Below the pieces are notes generated by a model, which was not told the origin of the DNA, searched no databases, and was given only the letters and a program-made list of their open reading frames with translations. A stretch of DNA of 64,000 nt from Flexithrix dorotheae DSM 6795. Its GTDB lineage: Bacteria; Bacteroidota; Bacteroidia; Cytophagales; Flammeovirgaceae. Location: positions 186,427 to 250,426 of the forward strand of contig NZ_KB903432.1 in assembly GCF_000379765.1 (NCBI RefSeq). Reading direction: 5' to 3'. Both the position numbers and the translations under genes were made by a program. This document shows, piece by piece, positions 37,717 to 47,129 of this stretch. The first letter of the stretch is position 1, and the number at the start of each line of letters is the position of its first letter.

Positions 37717-40194
37717 ATGGATCATTTAGAAGCATTGTCTTTTTTTGATGCAGACACTGAAACTTCACTTGAGGAAATTGAAAACAGGTATAAAAATAAA
37801 CGAACAACTTTTAATACCCTTCTTTCAAGAACTACTTCCGACCATTTCGAAAAACTCTATACCAACTATATTAATAATATAGATGCGGCACTTGAAGTGC
37901 TGAAACTAAAGCAGAAAAAATCTCTTTGGGGAAAACTTTCCCTTTCAAAGTCGGGGGAAGTAGCTGAAAAAATTAAGATAAAAACATTAAAGGATTTCCT
38001 TAAACCTGATGGATCATTTGATACTTCCGGCTTAAAAAATTATGGTGAAGAATATTTTAAGTTAGGAAGATTTAAAGATGCCTTTCCGCTATTCCATAAG
38101 TTGAATAGCCTTGAACCCTCCAATACTGCTATAAAATTCCGGGTCACAGAATGCAGGATTATTTATGCCGAAATGGAAAAGCTTCGGCTGGAAAAAGAAA
38201 AGGAGGAAAAGATCCGATTAGAAAAAGAAAGAAAGGCTGAACTGGAGAGACTGAAAAAGGAAAAAGAAGAAAAAGAAAGGCTTGAAAAGGAAAGACAGGA
38301 AAAGGAAAGGCTTGAATTAGAAAGGCTGGCCGAACTGGAAAGACTGGAAAAAGAACGCCAGGCAGAGTTGGAAAGGATAGAGCAGGAACAAAGAGAAGAA
38401 GAGGAAAGGCGTAGAAAGGAAGAAGAAGCCCGGTTGGAGCAAGAAAGGAAGGAGGAAGAAGAACGTTTGGAGCGGGAAAGACAGGAAAAAGAAAGACTTG
38501 AATTGGAACGTTTGGCCGAGCTGGAAAGACTGGAAAAAGAAAAGCAGGCAGAACTTGAACGCTTAGAACGAGAACAAAAAGAAGAGGAAGAAAGGATAAG
38601 GAAAGAAGAAGAAGCCCGGTTAGAAAAAGAAAGAAAAGAGGAAGAGGAAAGACTGGAAAAAGAACGATTAGCCAGGGAAAAGGAAGAACTGGATAAATTG
38701 TCGGAACTTCAGAAACTGGAAGATTCTCTTCTTTCAGGAATTGAAGGGGTTGATATGGAAAGTGATTCCCTTGAAGATGGAATTAAAATGAAATCGGAGG
38801 AGGAAAACGAGGAAGAAGATCCTTTATTAATGGAATTGAAAAGACTGGAGCAGGAAATAGGAGGAGCTGAGGACAATGAAGGAAATGACAAGGAAATTTC
38901 CCTTGATGATACTTTAAAGGAGATTGAGCAACAAGAGAAAGAAAGAGAAGAACAGGACAAAAAAGAGCTGGATTCCTTAGAATCCGAACTACAAAATGAA
39001 TTTAATGGATTCGAAAGCCTGGAATCATTAACCTTACAAAATGATGAAGAGGATAAGGAAACTTTGGCAAAACCAGAAGATTTAAACCATAATGATCATA
39101 ATTTTTTTGTAGATGACAAGAAGAATACTAAAAATGGAACTGTATTAAACGGAAAAGCAAATAAGGACTCCAAAGAAAATGTCGGGGATGAAGTTGTGGC
39201 AAATGAAAGCTTCTTTCAATCCACAAAGAAGAGAGCCTTATTCCTTATTCTGCTAATTCTTTTTATTTCCCTACAATTTTTTGCTTTCAGTAAAAAATCA
39301 TCTTTCGGGCTGTTAGCCGGGTTGGGCAATATTTTCAATTCAGAATCCAAAACTTCTGATTTTGAGGATTTAAAAGAAGAAGCCGAACAATTGTATAAGG
39401 ATGGTAATTTCGTTGAAGCCCTTACAAAATTCGTGATGGCGGCTGAAAAACAGCCTGATAACGAATATATCAAAGACCGAATAGATGTTTGTAAAGTTTT
39501 ATTGAGCAGACAAAATGAATTGCCGGCTAATGATGATTTTGGAGGAACATCCAACAATCTGGAAACAGAATTTGAAGACGAGAACTGGGATGAGTTGGAA
39601 GAGCTTTCCATCACTCAGGAAAACCCTACACCACAGGAACAATTGGCTTCTCAAGTGCAAAATACAAAACCGCAGCCTACACCTCAACAGGAACCAAAAG
39701 AATACATCCCGGAAAGGCCTGTAGAAGAGGAGGTGATTCAAGAACCCGCTCCTGGGGCAAACTTAGGTAACATCGGACTAGCTGCCAGTGCCGGGGTAGG
39801 ATTACAAGTGGAAAACCCTTCAGAATCTGTGATGGAGGAAGTTCAAAGAAAATTGGCTGAAGAGAAGGAATTGATGGATAAAATTTATATTGCGGTAGAG
39901 GAAAGACCCAGACCCCAGGGAGGCCTAAAAGCCTTTGGAAATTTTGTGAGAGATAACCTGAATTATCCACAAGAGGCTATAGAAAGAAATATTTCCGGGA
40001 GGGTAATTCTACAATTTGCCGTAATGCGAGATGGAACAGTACAAAATGTTCAGGCTATGTCGAATGTAGGATATGGCTGTGAGGATGAGGCTATAAGAGT
40101 ATTAAAGTTATATCCAAAATGGGTTCCTGGTAAATTAAAAGGAAGGGTCGTAAACTCTCAAATTTCCATTCCAATCCAGTTTAACATCAGGTAA
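37717..40194 (+). CDS. Large TonB-type transducer with cytoplasmic coiled-coil and TPR parts
   Basis: 825 residues. Residues 1-60 form a J-domain-like helical start (EALSFFDADTETSLEEIENRY) but lack the HPD motif. A TPR-like hairpin lies near residues 105-150, a long charged coiled coil at about 150-345 contains a perfect-phase tandem repeat of 62 residues (192-253 and 254-315), and an acidic stretch follows. A TM helix at about 507-527 leads to a periplasmic TPR-like hairpin (about 550-595) and a TonB C-terminal domain (728-825, YPQEAIERNISGRVILQF). TonB domains pass inner-membrane energy to outer-membrane transporters; the 500-residue cytoplasmic part is unusual. ExbB/ExbD are not in the window. 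Confidence 0.88.
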   Translation: MDHLEALSFFDADTETSLEEIENRYKNKRTTFNTLLSRTTSDHFEKLYTNYINNIDAALEVLKLKQKKSLWGKLSLSKSGEVAEKIKIKTLKDFLKPDGSFDTSGLKNYGEEYFKLGRFKDAFPLFHKLNSLEPSNTAIKFRVTECRIIYAEMEKLRLEKEKEEKIRLEKERKAELERLKKEKEEKERLEKERQEKERLELERLAELERLEKERQAELERIEQEQREEEERRRKEEEARLEQERKEEEERLERERQEKERLELERLAELERLEKEKQAELERLEREQKEEEERIRKEEEARLEKERKEEEERLEKERLAREKEELDKLSELQKLEDSLLSGIEGVDMESDSLEDGIKMKSEEENEEEDPLLMELKRLEQEIGGAEDNEGNDKEISLDDTLKEIEQQEKEREEQDKKELDSLESELQNEFNGFESLESLTLQNDEEDKETLAKPEDLNHNDHNFFVDDKKNTKNGTVLNGKANKDSKENVGDEVVANESFFQSTKKRALFLILLILFISLQFFAFSKKSSFGLLAGLGNIFNSESKTSDFEDLKEEAEQLYKDGNFVEALTKFVMAAEKQPDNEYIKDRIDVCKVLLSRQNELPANDDFGGTSNNLETEFEDENWDELEELSITQENPTPQEQLASQVQNTKPQPTPQQEPKEYIPERPVEEEVIQEPAPGANLGNIGLAASAGVGLQVENPSESVMEEVQRKLAEEKELMDKIYIAVEERPRPQGGLKAFGNFVRDNLNYPQEAIERNISGRVILQFAVMRDGTVQNVQAMSNVGYGCEDEAIRVLKLYPKWVPGKLKGRVVNSQISIPIQFNIR
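38290..38661 (+). repeat. Tandem 186-base coding repeat
   Basis: 38290-38475 and 38476-38661 each encode 62 residues beginning ERQEKERLELERLAELERL. The protein copies differ at only a few positions while synonymous sites differ more, so the repeat is old and kept by selection for the coiled coil rather than a fresh slippage event. Confidence 0.9.
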
Positions 40195-40217
40195 ATGACC
40201 TGAGAATTTTCAGAAAT

Positions 40218-40258
40218 AAAAAAGTCTCCGGGAAGGTATAATCCAGGAGACTTTTTTA
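40218..40258. terminator. Bidirectional terminator between TonB-type and barrel genes
   Basis: AAAAAAGTCTCC and GGAGACTTTTTT pair around a 16-base middle between two convergent genes; A and T runs on both sides serve both strands. Confidence 0.9.
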
Positions 40259-40263
40259 TTGGG

Positions 40264-41007
40264 CTAGTTTTGGTTCAAAAAATAACCCAGACTAAAAATA
40301 AATTGCTGGCTCGTTGGCTTAGCCAAAATCACTCCCTGACCCACACCTGTTTCTCCACTGAAACTATCCTCATATTTCAAATCAATGGCAAATTTTTTCC
40401 CTAAATTCATACCAAAAGCAATTTGAAAAGATAATACAGGGGAATCAAAATTATCACTAATGTCTATGTTTACCCTATCTTCCAGCAAATTGGTAAGTGT
40501 TTTATTATTTGAGAGAAAAAAGGTGGGAACAGGACCAGCAGAAACTCTAAAAGGGCTTAAATCTAAGGCAACTATCAGAGGGACTTCCAATCTGCCATAA
40601 ATTTGATTTTCTGAAGTCGTATTGATTTCAGCACCATTCATGGATTCCATAATTTTTATTTTTCCACCAGTGGTAGAGTATAATATTTCCGGATTGAACA
40701 TTAAAGGGATATTAGTAAAACCTATCTGGCTAAATACACCTACATGATACCCTACATAAACACCATCACTGCTTACATTTAGTTTAATTCCATCTTTATC
40801 AAGAAACTCAAAAGAATCAAAATCAAGGTTGGAGAAATTTAACCCGGCTCTTGCTCCCCATTTGATATCCTGGGCGTTTCCTACCAGAGAAATGAGGAGA
40901 AGTCCAATGAAAGCCAAAGCATAAATTGCAGAGTGAATATTAGGAAAAGGTATTTTGGTAACTGTGGATATTTCCACTTTCCTGGAACCAAATTTTCTAG
41001 ATGCCAT
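40264..41007 (-). CDS. PorT-like outer-membrane beta-barrel protein
   Basis: 247 residues from the ATG at 41007; a TTG start 27 bases upstream is less likely. A signal segment (AFIGLLLISLVGNAQ) is preceded by a longer than usual basic N-terminus. The mature part is an 8-strand barrel of the outer-membrane-beta-brl_2 type: KWGARAGLNFSNL at the start, YHVGVFSQIGF in the middle, and a C-terminal strand ending in QQFIFSLGYFLNQN. Such proteins occur throughout Bacteroidota with no fixed role; some serve secretion or adhesion. Monocistronic. Confidence 0.88.
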   Translation of the reverse strand: MASRKFGSRKVEISTVTKIPFPNIHSAIYALAFIGLLLISLVGNAQDIKWGARAGLNFSNLDFDSFEFLDKDGIKLNVSSDGVYVGYHVGVFSQIGFTNIPLMFNPEILYSTTGGKIKIMESMNGAEINTTSENQIYGRLEVPLIVALDLSPFRVSAGPVPTFFLSNNKTLTNLLEDRVNIDISDNFDSPVLSFQIAFGMNLGKKFAIDLKYEDSFSGETGVGQGVILAKPTSQQFIFSLGYFLNQN

Positions 41008-41107
41008 AAATAATTTCACTAATGTAAAGGCCAAAAAATAATTGAATTGTAATCGAAACCGAATCCAATTTAATTAGTTTGTGTAAGATTAAAAAATCTG
41101 GATGATT

Positions 41108-42058
41108 TTATTCATTCTGCATTTCCCTTTCCCTCTCGGCAACATCTTGCGGACGTGTTTTCCATCTTTCATGCATCCATACCCATTGCGTAAGATCCTT
41201 TCGAATGAAAGCCTCTAAATTTTCATTAAAAATCTGGGTGTATTTATCAATATCTTTATCTAAATCTCCACTTTTCACAATTTCGATTTCTGGTTTTACT
41301 GAAATAAGGTGCTTATCATTTTCTAATCTTCTAATAGCAAATGGCACTACCGCTGCACCGGTTTTTAAGGCAATCAGGGCTGCACCCAGAGGTGTATAAG
41401 CCGGAATTCCGAAAAAATCGGCAAAAGTACTTTTTACTCTGGTATCCTGGTCTATCAACATTCCAACTACTTCCCCTCTTTTCAGAGTTTTGATCAGTTT
41501 AATGGTGTCTTTTCCCCTGTGAATAAATTCCACTCCCCGGCTTGTCCTCATATTCACCACAAAATCATCAATTCTTTTATTACTCAACTCTGTTCCCACA
41601 ATACTGGCGGGATATCCCCTCAGAACCATATTTGTAGCCAGCATTTCAAAAGCCCCCATATGGCAGGTCACACATATCACACCTTTTCCTTTGTTAAAGG
41701 CATTTTCAAAATGTTCCCATCCTTCAGTTTCTACATATTCCTTCCAGTGTTCCAGGTCCGTAATATGTTGGGTTCTGAGTACATCGGCTCCATTTTTTCC
41801 CAGATTTACAAATACTTTTTTGGCGATCTCCAGAATTTCCGCTTCAGACTTTTCTTTTGAAAGTGCAAGGGTCAGGTTTGCAATCGTTTTTTTTCTGGCG
41901 TCTTTTACCAGATAATAGGCCAAACCGCCTAATTTTCCACATACCCACAAAACCAGTTTCCTTGGAAATATTCTGGTAAAAAACATTAATCCTTTAAGTC
42001 CCTGAAAAAGGAAATAATACTTGATGTCTTTCCGTGTCTTTCTAATTTTTTTTTTCAA
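41108..42058 (-). CDS. LpxL/HtrB-type lipid A acyltransferase
   Basis: 316 residues from a TTG start; an in-frame stop upstream leaves no ATG before about residue 25, and the basic N-terminus MKKKIRKTRKD fits a membrane-anchor start. A hydrophobic segment at about 15-55 anchors it to the inner membrane. The catalytic HX4E motif is CHMGAFE, followed by the family block IHRGKDTIKLIKTLKRGEVVGMLIDQD. It transfers a secondary acyl chain to lipid A precursors. It may instead act on another lipid acceptor, since several paralogues exist in Bacteroidota. Confidence 0.9.
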   Translation of the reverse strand: MKKKIRKTRKDIKYYFLFQGLKGLMFFTRIFPRKLVLWVCGKLGGLAYYLVKDARKKTIANLTLALSKEKSEAEILEIAKKVFVNLGKNGADVLRTQHITDLEHWKEYVETEGWEHFENAFNKGKGVICVTCHMGAFEMLATNMVLRGYPASIVGTELSNKRIDDFVVNMRTSRGVEFIHRGKDTIKLIKTLKRGEVVGMLIDQDTRVKSTFADFFGIPAYTPLGAALIALKTGAAVVPFAIRRLENDKHLISVKPEIEIVKSGDLDKDIDKYTQIFNENLEAFIRKDLTQWVWMHERWKTRPQDVAEREREMQNE

Positions 42059-42202
42059 GCTTTTAATATTTAGTATTGCTGTTGCCTAAGGATCCCTCAG
42101 TAAATTTTGGCAAAAATAATTAAAAATTATTCCTGAGGATAAGGAAAGCATTGTTGAATTTAATTTTTCCAGTCCCATACCTGTCTGTGAATCATCCAGC
42201 TT

Positions 42203-42244
42203 CAAAAATAAAATTGGGAAAATAGTTTTAAACTACTTTCCCAA
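42203..42244 (-). terminator. Terminator after the PDZ-hydrolase gene
   Basis: TTGGGAAA and TTTCCCAA (42214-42221, 42237-42244) plus an inner TAGT/ACTA form a hairpin; on the minus strand it is followed by a TTTTATTTTT tract. Confidence 0.75.
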
Positions 42245-42303
42245 AGTACTAATGCCCACAATATTTTCAGGGCAAATGGCTCAGAAGTATTCAATTAAAA
42301 AAC

Positions 42304-43632
42304 TTATTTCACCTGATTATTCGCCAATTCCTTCGCCCATTGCACTATTATATCACTGATATTCTGATCCCATTTACCTGGGTTTCCGAAGAAAGAATCT
42401 GCTGGTTTTTCATGTATGGTATTCCAATGGTCCAGTCCCGGGAACTCATAAAGTTCGGCTTGTTGGTTTCCATTTCTGGCCAAAACTTCCATAATCATCT
42501 GGTTATCGAAAGAAGACATAATCCAGTCATTTGTTCCCCTCATTATTTTTACAGGCACTTTCAACTTTTCCCATTCCCCGGCCAGGTTGAAATCCTGTAA
42601 TTGCTGATAATAGGAAAGAGGCCTTCCATACATGTGGTTTAATCCGTGGTAATTATATTGGGCAATGGCCGGGTTTTCCTGTATAATTTCTTCATAAGAT
42701 TTTTTCCCGATCAGCATCCCGTAGTAAAGAGGAATAAAAGCCGTATTCATTTTTTCTACGATTTCAGCCTCAGAATCTCCCTGCATTTGTCTGATTCTCC
42801 GTTCAATTTCCAGCATATGCTCAAACCAGGTTTTAAAAAAGGTCCCATCAGAAATCACACCAGCCAATCCATATTCATTGGCAAATAACGGGGCCAGGGC
42901 ACTTCCCATACTCGAACCATACACAATAATCCTGTTTGTATCCACAAAATTCAGGGATTTTAAATGAGCTATGGCCGCATGATATCCGGCCTTTTCGGTG
43001 TGAAAATCTGTAGAAGCGCAATCCCCATCACTATCTCCAACTCCGGGTTTTTCTATCCTTAGCACTACCATACCCGATTTTTCCACAATATCATTGATTA
43101 CTTTTCCCCAGTTTGAATTTCTTCCGGGATATAACTCAATACTGGAGCAACTTAATCCGGAAAGAAAAAATATAGCTGGTTGTTTATCACTTTGGCCTTT
43201 GGGTTTTGTGATAATTACTCGCTGGGTAATACCATAATCACTGGTCAGTTGGGTATAAATTGTTTCAATGTTTTCATGGCTTTCTTTTGCCATTCCGGGG
43301 AAAATTATAGTTTTCGAAAATGTGGTTATGCCTCTTTTTACCAATATTTCTACTGGCTTGCCGGCTCTTAACCCATAAGTAATGGTCCACCAGCTTTCAG
43401 AGGAATTAGCTAAAATATCATCAACTTTCAGGATGATATCTCCGGATTGAATTCCATTTTTATGCAATGGTGAGTTTTTTTCTATACTATTTACCAGTGC
43501 CCCGGGAGTTGGAAAGGAAGGTTCTGCAATCTTTGCCTGCCAGGAAGCTCTTCTGCCCAAATCCTGCGCACTTATAGGATTGAAAACCAAAAGCATAAGG
43601 ATCGAAAAATTGATCAGGATTATTTTTTTCAT
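42304..43632 (-). CDS. Secreted PDZ plus alpha/beta hydrolase protein
   Basis: 442 residues with a Sec signal (FNPISAQ). A PDZ domain spans about 38-105 (GALVNSIEKNSPLHKNGIQ, GDIILKVDD). The rest is an alpha/beta hydrolase with the nucleophile elbow YGSSMGSALA, an acid in GTNDWI and His in GLDHWN. The PDZ may recruit a substrate or a protein partner in the periplasm. Relatives are annotated as dienelactone-hydrolase or peptidase S9-like; the substrate is not evident. Single gene with its own terminator, divergent from the LytTR gene. Confidence 0.88.
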   Translation of the reverse strand: MKKIILINFSILMLLVFNPISAQDLGRRASWQAKIAEPSFPTPGALVNSIEKNSPLHKNGIQSGDIILKVDDILANSSESWWTITYGLRAGKPVEILVKRGITTFSKTIIFPGMAKESHENIETIYTQLTSDYGITQRVIITKPKGQSDKQPAIFFLSGLSCSSIELYPGRNSNWGKVINDIVEKSGMVVLRIEKPGVGDSDGDCASTDFHTEKAGYHAAIAHLKSLNFVDTNRIIVYGSSMGSALAPLFANEYGLAGVISDGTFFKTWFEHMLEIERRIRQMQGDSEAEIVEKMNTAFIPLYYGMLIGKKSYEEIIQENPAIAQYNYHGLNHMYGRPLSYYQQLQDFNLAGEWEKLKVPVKIMRGTNDWIMSSFDNQMIMEVLARNGNQQAELYEFPGLDHWNTIHEKPADSFFGNPGKWDQNISDIIVQWAKELANNQVK

Positions 43633-43817
43633 AAACGTTTTTTTGATCCAATTTTAAAGGAAATCTTCCTGGGAATTTGGAGATTTATATGAAATACCCC
43701 TTTATTTATACCAAATAGCGGGATTTTATGACTTGTGAAAATTCTTAATTTTGGATTCGACTAATGGGTTATTAAACCTGAAAATTTAAACTCAACTGGA
43801 AATCAAATTTATCCCAA

Positions 43818-44561
43818 ATGAAAAGCTACTATTTATTTGGCTCCAGAATACTGACTCATGTGTTGTTTTGGGTAAGTTACTTTCTATTGTTTGGATTTAT
43901 CTGGGCAAATGAAAACAATTATTTCCAATCGTATTTTCTCGAATTTATCCTCCTGCCAATCCGGATTGGAGCAGTTTATATCACCATTTATGTACTTCTT
44001 CCCAAGAATTTACTTCCAAAAAAATACATTTCTTTTGGCTGGCAGTATTTATTGCTATTGTTAATTTCCGGAGTTCTGCAAAGGGTATTCATTTACTTTT
44101 TTTATGAAACCATACTTCAACTTCCCCACAGCCCTTTGTTCGACCTGAATGGTATTTTGAGAGCTATTATTTTGGTGAATTCTACCGTAATTTTTGTAGG
44201 AGCTGCAAAAATTCTGGAGTTGTTTCATCAGGAAAGGGAATTAAACCAGAACCTGAAAAAACCAGATCAGATAATTGACATTAAGGCGGATAAAAGGATT
44301 TTCAGGATCTCAACAGATGAGATACAGTACCTTGAAGGACTGGGTAATTATGTGACTTATCAACTGACAGGTGATCAAAAACTGATTGCCTATACCAGCT
44401 TGAAAGAGGCCTTAAAAAATCTGCCCGCGCATTTTTTGAGAATTCATAAATCCTACATTATCAATAAAAACCACATCAGGTCTTACAACAATGAAAATGT
44501 AGAAATTGCCGGGAAACTTTTGCCTATTGGTAAGGCAGTTCAAATTGAGTTTGAGGACTAG
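43818..44561 (+). CDS. LytTR regulator with N-terminal membrane domain
   Basis: 247 residues. Four hydrophobic segments occupy about residues 10-125 in the manner of the sensor part of LytS-type kinases. The C-terminal 95 residues are a LytTR DNA-binding domain (DEIQYLEGLGNYVTYQL, HFLRIHKSYIINKNHI). No receiver or kinase domain is present, so this is a one-component membrane-bound regulator. It probably reports a membrane or extracellular signal directly to nearby promoters. A TAATTTTG -7-like box lies 65 bases upstream. The next gene is a separate lipoprotein. Confidence 0.9.
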   Translation: MKSYYLFGSRILTHVLFWVSYFLLFGFIWANENNYFQSYFLEFILLPIRIGAVYITIYVLLPKNLLPKKYISFGWQYLLLLLISGVLQRVFIYFFYETILQLPHSPLFDLNGILRAIILVNSTVIFVGAAKILELFHQERELNQNLKKPDQIIDIKADKRIFRISTDEIQYLEGLGNYVTYQLTGDQKLIAYTSLKEALKNLPAHFLRIHKSYIINKNHIRSYNNENVEIAGKLLPIGKAVQIEFED

Positions 44562-44739
44562 AAATTTAATGTGCGGTGTCACAATTTTGGAATCAATTTC
44601 TCTAAAATATTGTAGATAAATTAGCCAATCATAACAACCAGTCTCACTTCCAGTTATTTTTATAGCCAGCAAGTTTTTTACCTACTCAGGACATTCTTAA
44701 ATACCCTATTTTTTTGATTATTTAAATTACGCCACCAAC

Positions 44740-45240
44740 ATGAAAATACTTTTATTCCTTTGTGCTTTGGCAGGTTCATTTTTTTTATTTAATTCCTGTG
44801 AGCCGGTTTATGAATTACCGCCACAACTTGCACCGGTAAAACCTCCAAACCCCCAAGTTAAAACCCTGTGGATGAATGATTTGTACACTTCTAATTCTGA
44901 TAATTGGGAGATACTGGAAGGCCCTGGATATAACACTGTTTTCGATTCCAAAAGACATCAGAATGCCAAAGAGATCGTGTTTCATACTGTAATTAGAACA
45001 AACAAAATTATGAATGCCTGTGAAGTAGCGCTTTACAATCATACAGAGGGAAAGTTTGTGAAAAACTCAAACATTATCACCGATAAAAACAGCATCACTG
45101 TGCAAAATAGATTTTCTGAAAACCTGATTAATTCATTTCCAAAAAATAAAGAAATAAAAATCGGTCTGGCCATTCGCAGCGAGAATGAAGGCGAAAATGT
45201 AAGTGTAACAGGCAGCTTTTTGGAAATTCGATACAATTAA
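44740..45240 (+). CDS. Hypothetical lipoprotein
   Basis: 166 residues with a clear SpII signal (FLFNSCEPVYELPP, Cys about 20). The mature part begins proline-rich and continues as a beta-rich domain (EIVFHTVIRTNKIMNACEVALYNH), with no motif I recognise. It stands alone between the LytTR regulator and the galM-like gene. Possible roles include outer-membrane anchoring or adhesion, but nothing fixes this. Confidence 0.7.
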   Translation: MKILLFLCALAGSFFLFNSCEPVYELPPQLAPVKPPNPQVKTLWMNDLYTSNSDNWEILEGPGYNTVFDSKRHQNAKEIVFHTVIRTNKIMNACEVALYNHTEGKFVKNSNIITDKNSITVQNRFSENLINSFPKNKEIKIGLAIRSENEGENVSVTGSFLEIRYN

Positions 45241-45468
45241 TGCTTTTGGTAACTCCTGGAAACTTCCCTTTTAACTTGAAATATAAAGCAATTGCTGAAA
45301 TTCATGGAAAAGGATATTTTTTGCGCATTTAATAGAAATATTGATTTATTTCTAATTTTACTTCCCCTCTCAAAAAAATTAATGGTTTGAAAAGTATATT
45401 CTTTCTCAAATCATTAAATTAGAGCATTTTACAGATTTCAAAAATCTAACGTCCTAATAATTAAACAA

Positions 45469-46662
45469 ATGAAACAAACGATTTTTTGTACCTTATTCTA
45501 CCTCCTTTCTTTAGGCTTTTTTTCTTGCCAGCCAAAACAAGAAGAAGATAAAACTGTGGAGGTACCCGAAGAAATTAAGAGTAATCTCACTGTAAATACC
45601 TCCTTTTTCGGAACACTTCCATCTGGGGATACAGCCACCTTATTTACCATTAAAAACCAGGACAATATGGAAGTGAAAATTACCAATTATGGTGGAATTA
45701 TCACTTCTGTTTTAGTTCCGGATAAAGATGGGAAAATGGAAGACGTTGTTTTAGGTTATGACAACCTTGAAGGCTATCTGAAAAGCTCACCCTACTTTGG
45801 GGCTATTGTCGGGCGATATGGAAACAGAATTGCCAATGGAAAATTCATGCTGGATGGTAAGGAATATCCATTGGCTGTGAACAATGGGAAAAATCATTTA
45901 CATGGAGGATTAGTAGGTTTTGACAAGGTGATATGGGAAACCGAAATTGAAAAAAAGGAAAATTCGGTAGCCTTGAAAATGAAATACCTGAGTAAAGACA
46001 TGGAAGAAGGATACCCTGGAAATCTTAATGTGGAAGTTATTTACACCATTGACAATGAAAATGCGATTGCCATTGATTATATAGCTACCACAGATAAAAC
46101 CACTCATGTTAATCTCACAAATCACACCTATTTTAACTTAACAGGAGATGTAAAAAGAGATATTCTTGATCACTCCCTTATGCTGAAAGCAGATCATTAT
46201 TTACCAGTAGATGAAGGACTTATCCCAACCGGAGAGTTAAGAAATGTGGAAGGAACTCCATTCAATTTCAAAGACTTTCAAAAAATTGGTGAGGAAATTA
46301 ATGCCAGTAATGAGCAAATTAAACTTGGAGGCGGTTATGATCATTGCTGGGTTTTCAATCGTCAGACTCCTAATGACCTGGAAATTTTGGGTGAATTAAA
46401 GGAGCCGACCAGTGGAAGGGTAATGCAGCTTTTCACCACAGAGCCTGCTGTACAATTTTATACTGGAAATTTTCTCGATGGAAAAATTACCGGAAAAATG
46501 GACAAGGTCTATAACCAAAGATTTGCCTTATGTCTGGAAACACAACATTTTCCTGATTCTCCCAATCACCCAGATTTTCCATCTACTGTTTTAAAACCTG
46601 GAGAAAAATATGAATCTTCTACGGTTTATAAGTTCTCAGTTGAAAAAGAAGTAGGAAATTAA
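45469..46662 (+). CDS. Aldose 1-epimerase (GalM-like) lipoprotein
   Basis: 397 residues with a lipoprotein signal (GFFSCQ). Family residues are present: substrate-binding NRIANGKF and NHTYFNL (the conserved His), the acid-rich GGYDHCWVF, FTTEPAVQFY and the C-terminal catalytic Glu region LCLETQHFPDSPNHP. The enzyme interconverts alpha and beta anomers of aldoses, mostly galactose. As an exported lipoprotein it may act on sugars released outside the cell. It is monocistronic here, about 230 bases after the preceding gene. Confidence 0.94.
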   Translation: MKQTIFCTLFYLLSLGFFSCQPKQEEDKTVEVPEEIKSNLTVNTSFFGTLPSGDTATLFTIKNQDNMEVKITNYGGIITSVLVPDKDGKMEDVVLGYDNLEGYLKSSPYFGAIVGRYGNRIANGKFMLDGKEYPLAVNNGKNHLHGGLVGFDKVIWETEIEKKENSVALKMKYLSKDMEEGYPGNLNVEVIYTIDNENAIAIDYIATTDKTTHVNLTNHTYFNLTGDVKRDILDHSLMLKADHYLPVDEGLIPTGELRNVEGTPFNFKDFQKIGEEINASNEQIKLGGGYDHCWVFNRQTPNDLEILGELKEPTSGRVMQLFTTEPAVQFYTGNFLDGKITGKMDKVYNQRFALCLETQHFPDSPNHPDFPSTVLKPGEKYESSTVYKFSVEKEVGN

Positions 46663-46680
46663 AGCTAAGCCTTATTTATT

Positions 46681-46869
46681 TTATCGGGACGAAAGCAATG
46701 TTTTTGTAAATAGTTTTATGGCTGGTTTTTGATTTTCAATAGAATCCAGTTTGATGAGTTGTCCATTTTCATCTGTTACAAGTACTTCTTTTTCAGATTT
46801 CTGAAAAGCAAAATGGAAAATATTAATTAATGCAATAAGCCCGAAAAATAAAAGCATGTGTTTTTTCAT
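46681..46869 (-). CDS. Small hypothetical membrane or exported protein
   Basis: 62 residues from an ATG, with a hydrophobic segment (residues 5-21, LLFFGLIALINIFHF) and a short hydrophilic tail. No relative known. It lies between galM and the LysR gene, convergent with galM. Codon use looks normal and a clear start exists, but its shortness leaves doubt. Confidence 0.45.
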   Translation of the reverse strand: MKKHMLLFFGLIALINIFHFAFQKSEKEVLVTDENGQLIKLDSIENQKPAIKLFTKTLLSSR

Positions 46870-46908
46870 AGCTAAAAAGTTTTTTGGTTAGAGGTATGTT
46901 TTAAGCAA

Positions 46909-46940
46909 TTCCCGGTTGGCAATTAAATTCCAACCGGGAA
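46909..46940. repeat. Perfect hairpin between the small gene and the LysR gene
   Basis: TTCCCGGTTGG and CCAACCGGGAA pair over eleven bases with a ten-base loop. No long T-run follows, so it may mark the 3' end of the LysR transcript or be another intergenic palindrome. Confidence 0.65.
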
Positions 46941-47129
46941 ATTACCTATTTTGGTTTATTTGATCATTAATCAAGGTCAGATGATTCCTTACGGTAAAAA
47001 TTTAATACCAAAAAATAAAATTATATTAATGAGCTGGTTTACAATGGTTTAACAAAAAAGAAGGAATTAAGTCCCCGGGCAAAGTGTGGATTAACTGGGG
47101 AATTTTATCCCCAAAAATGGATTTTAGGA

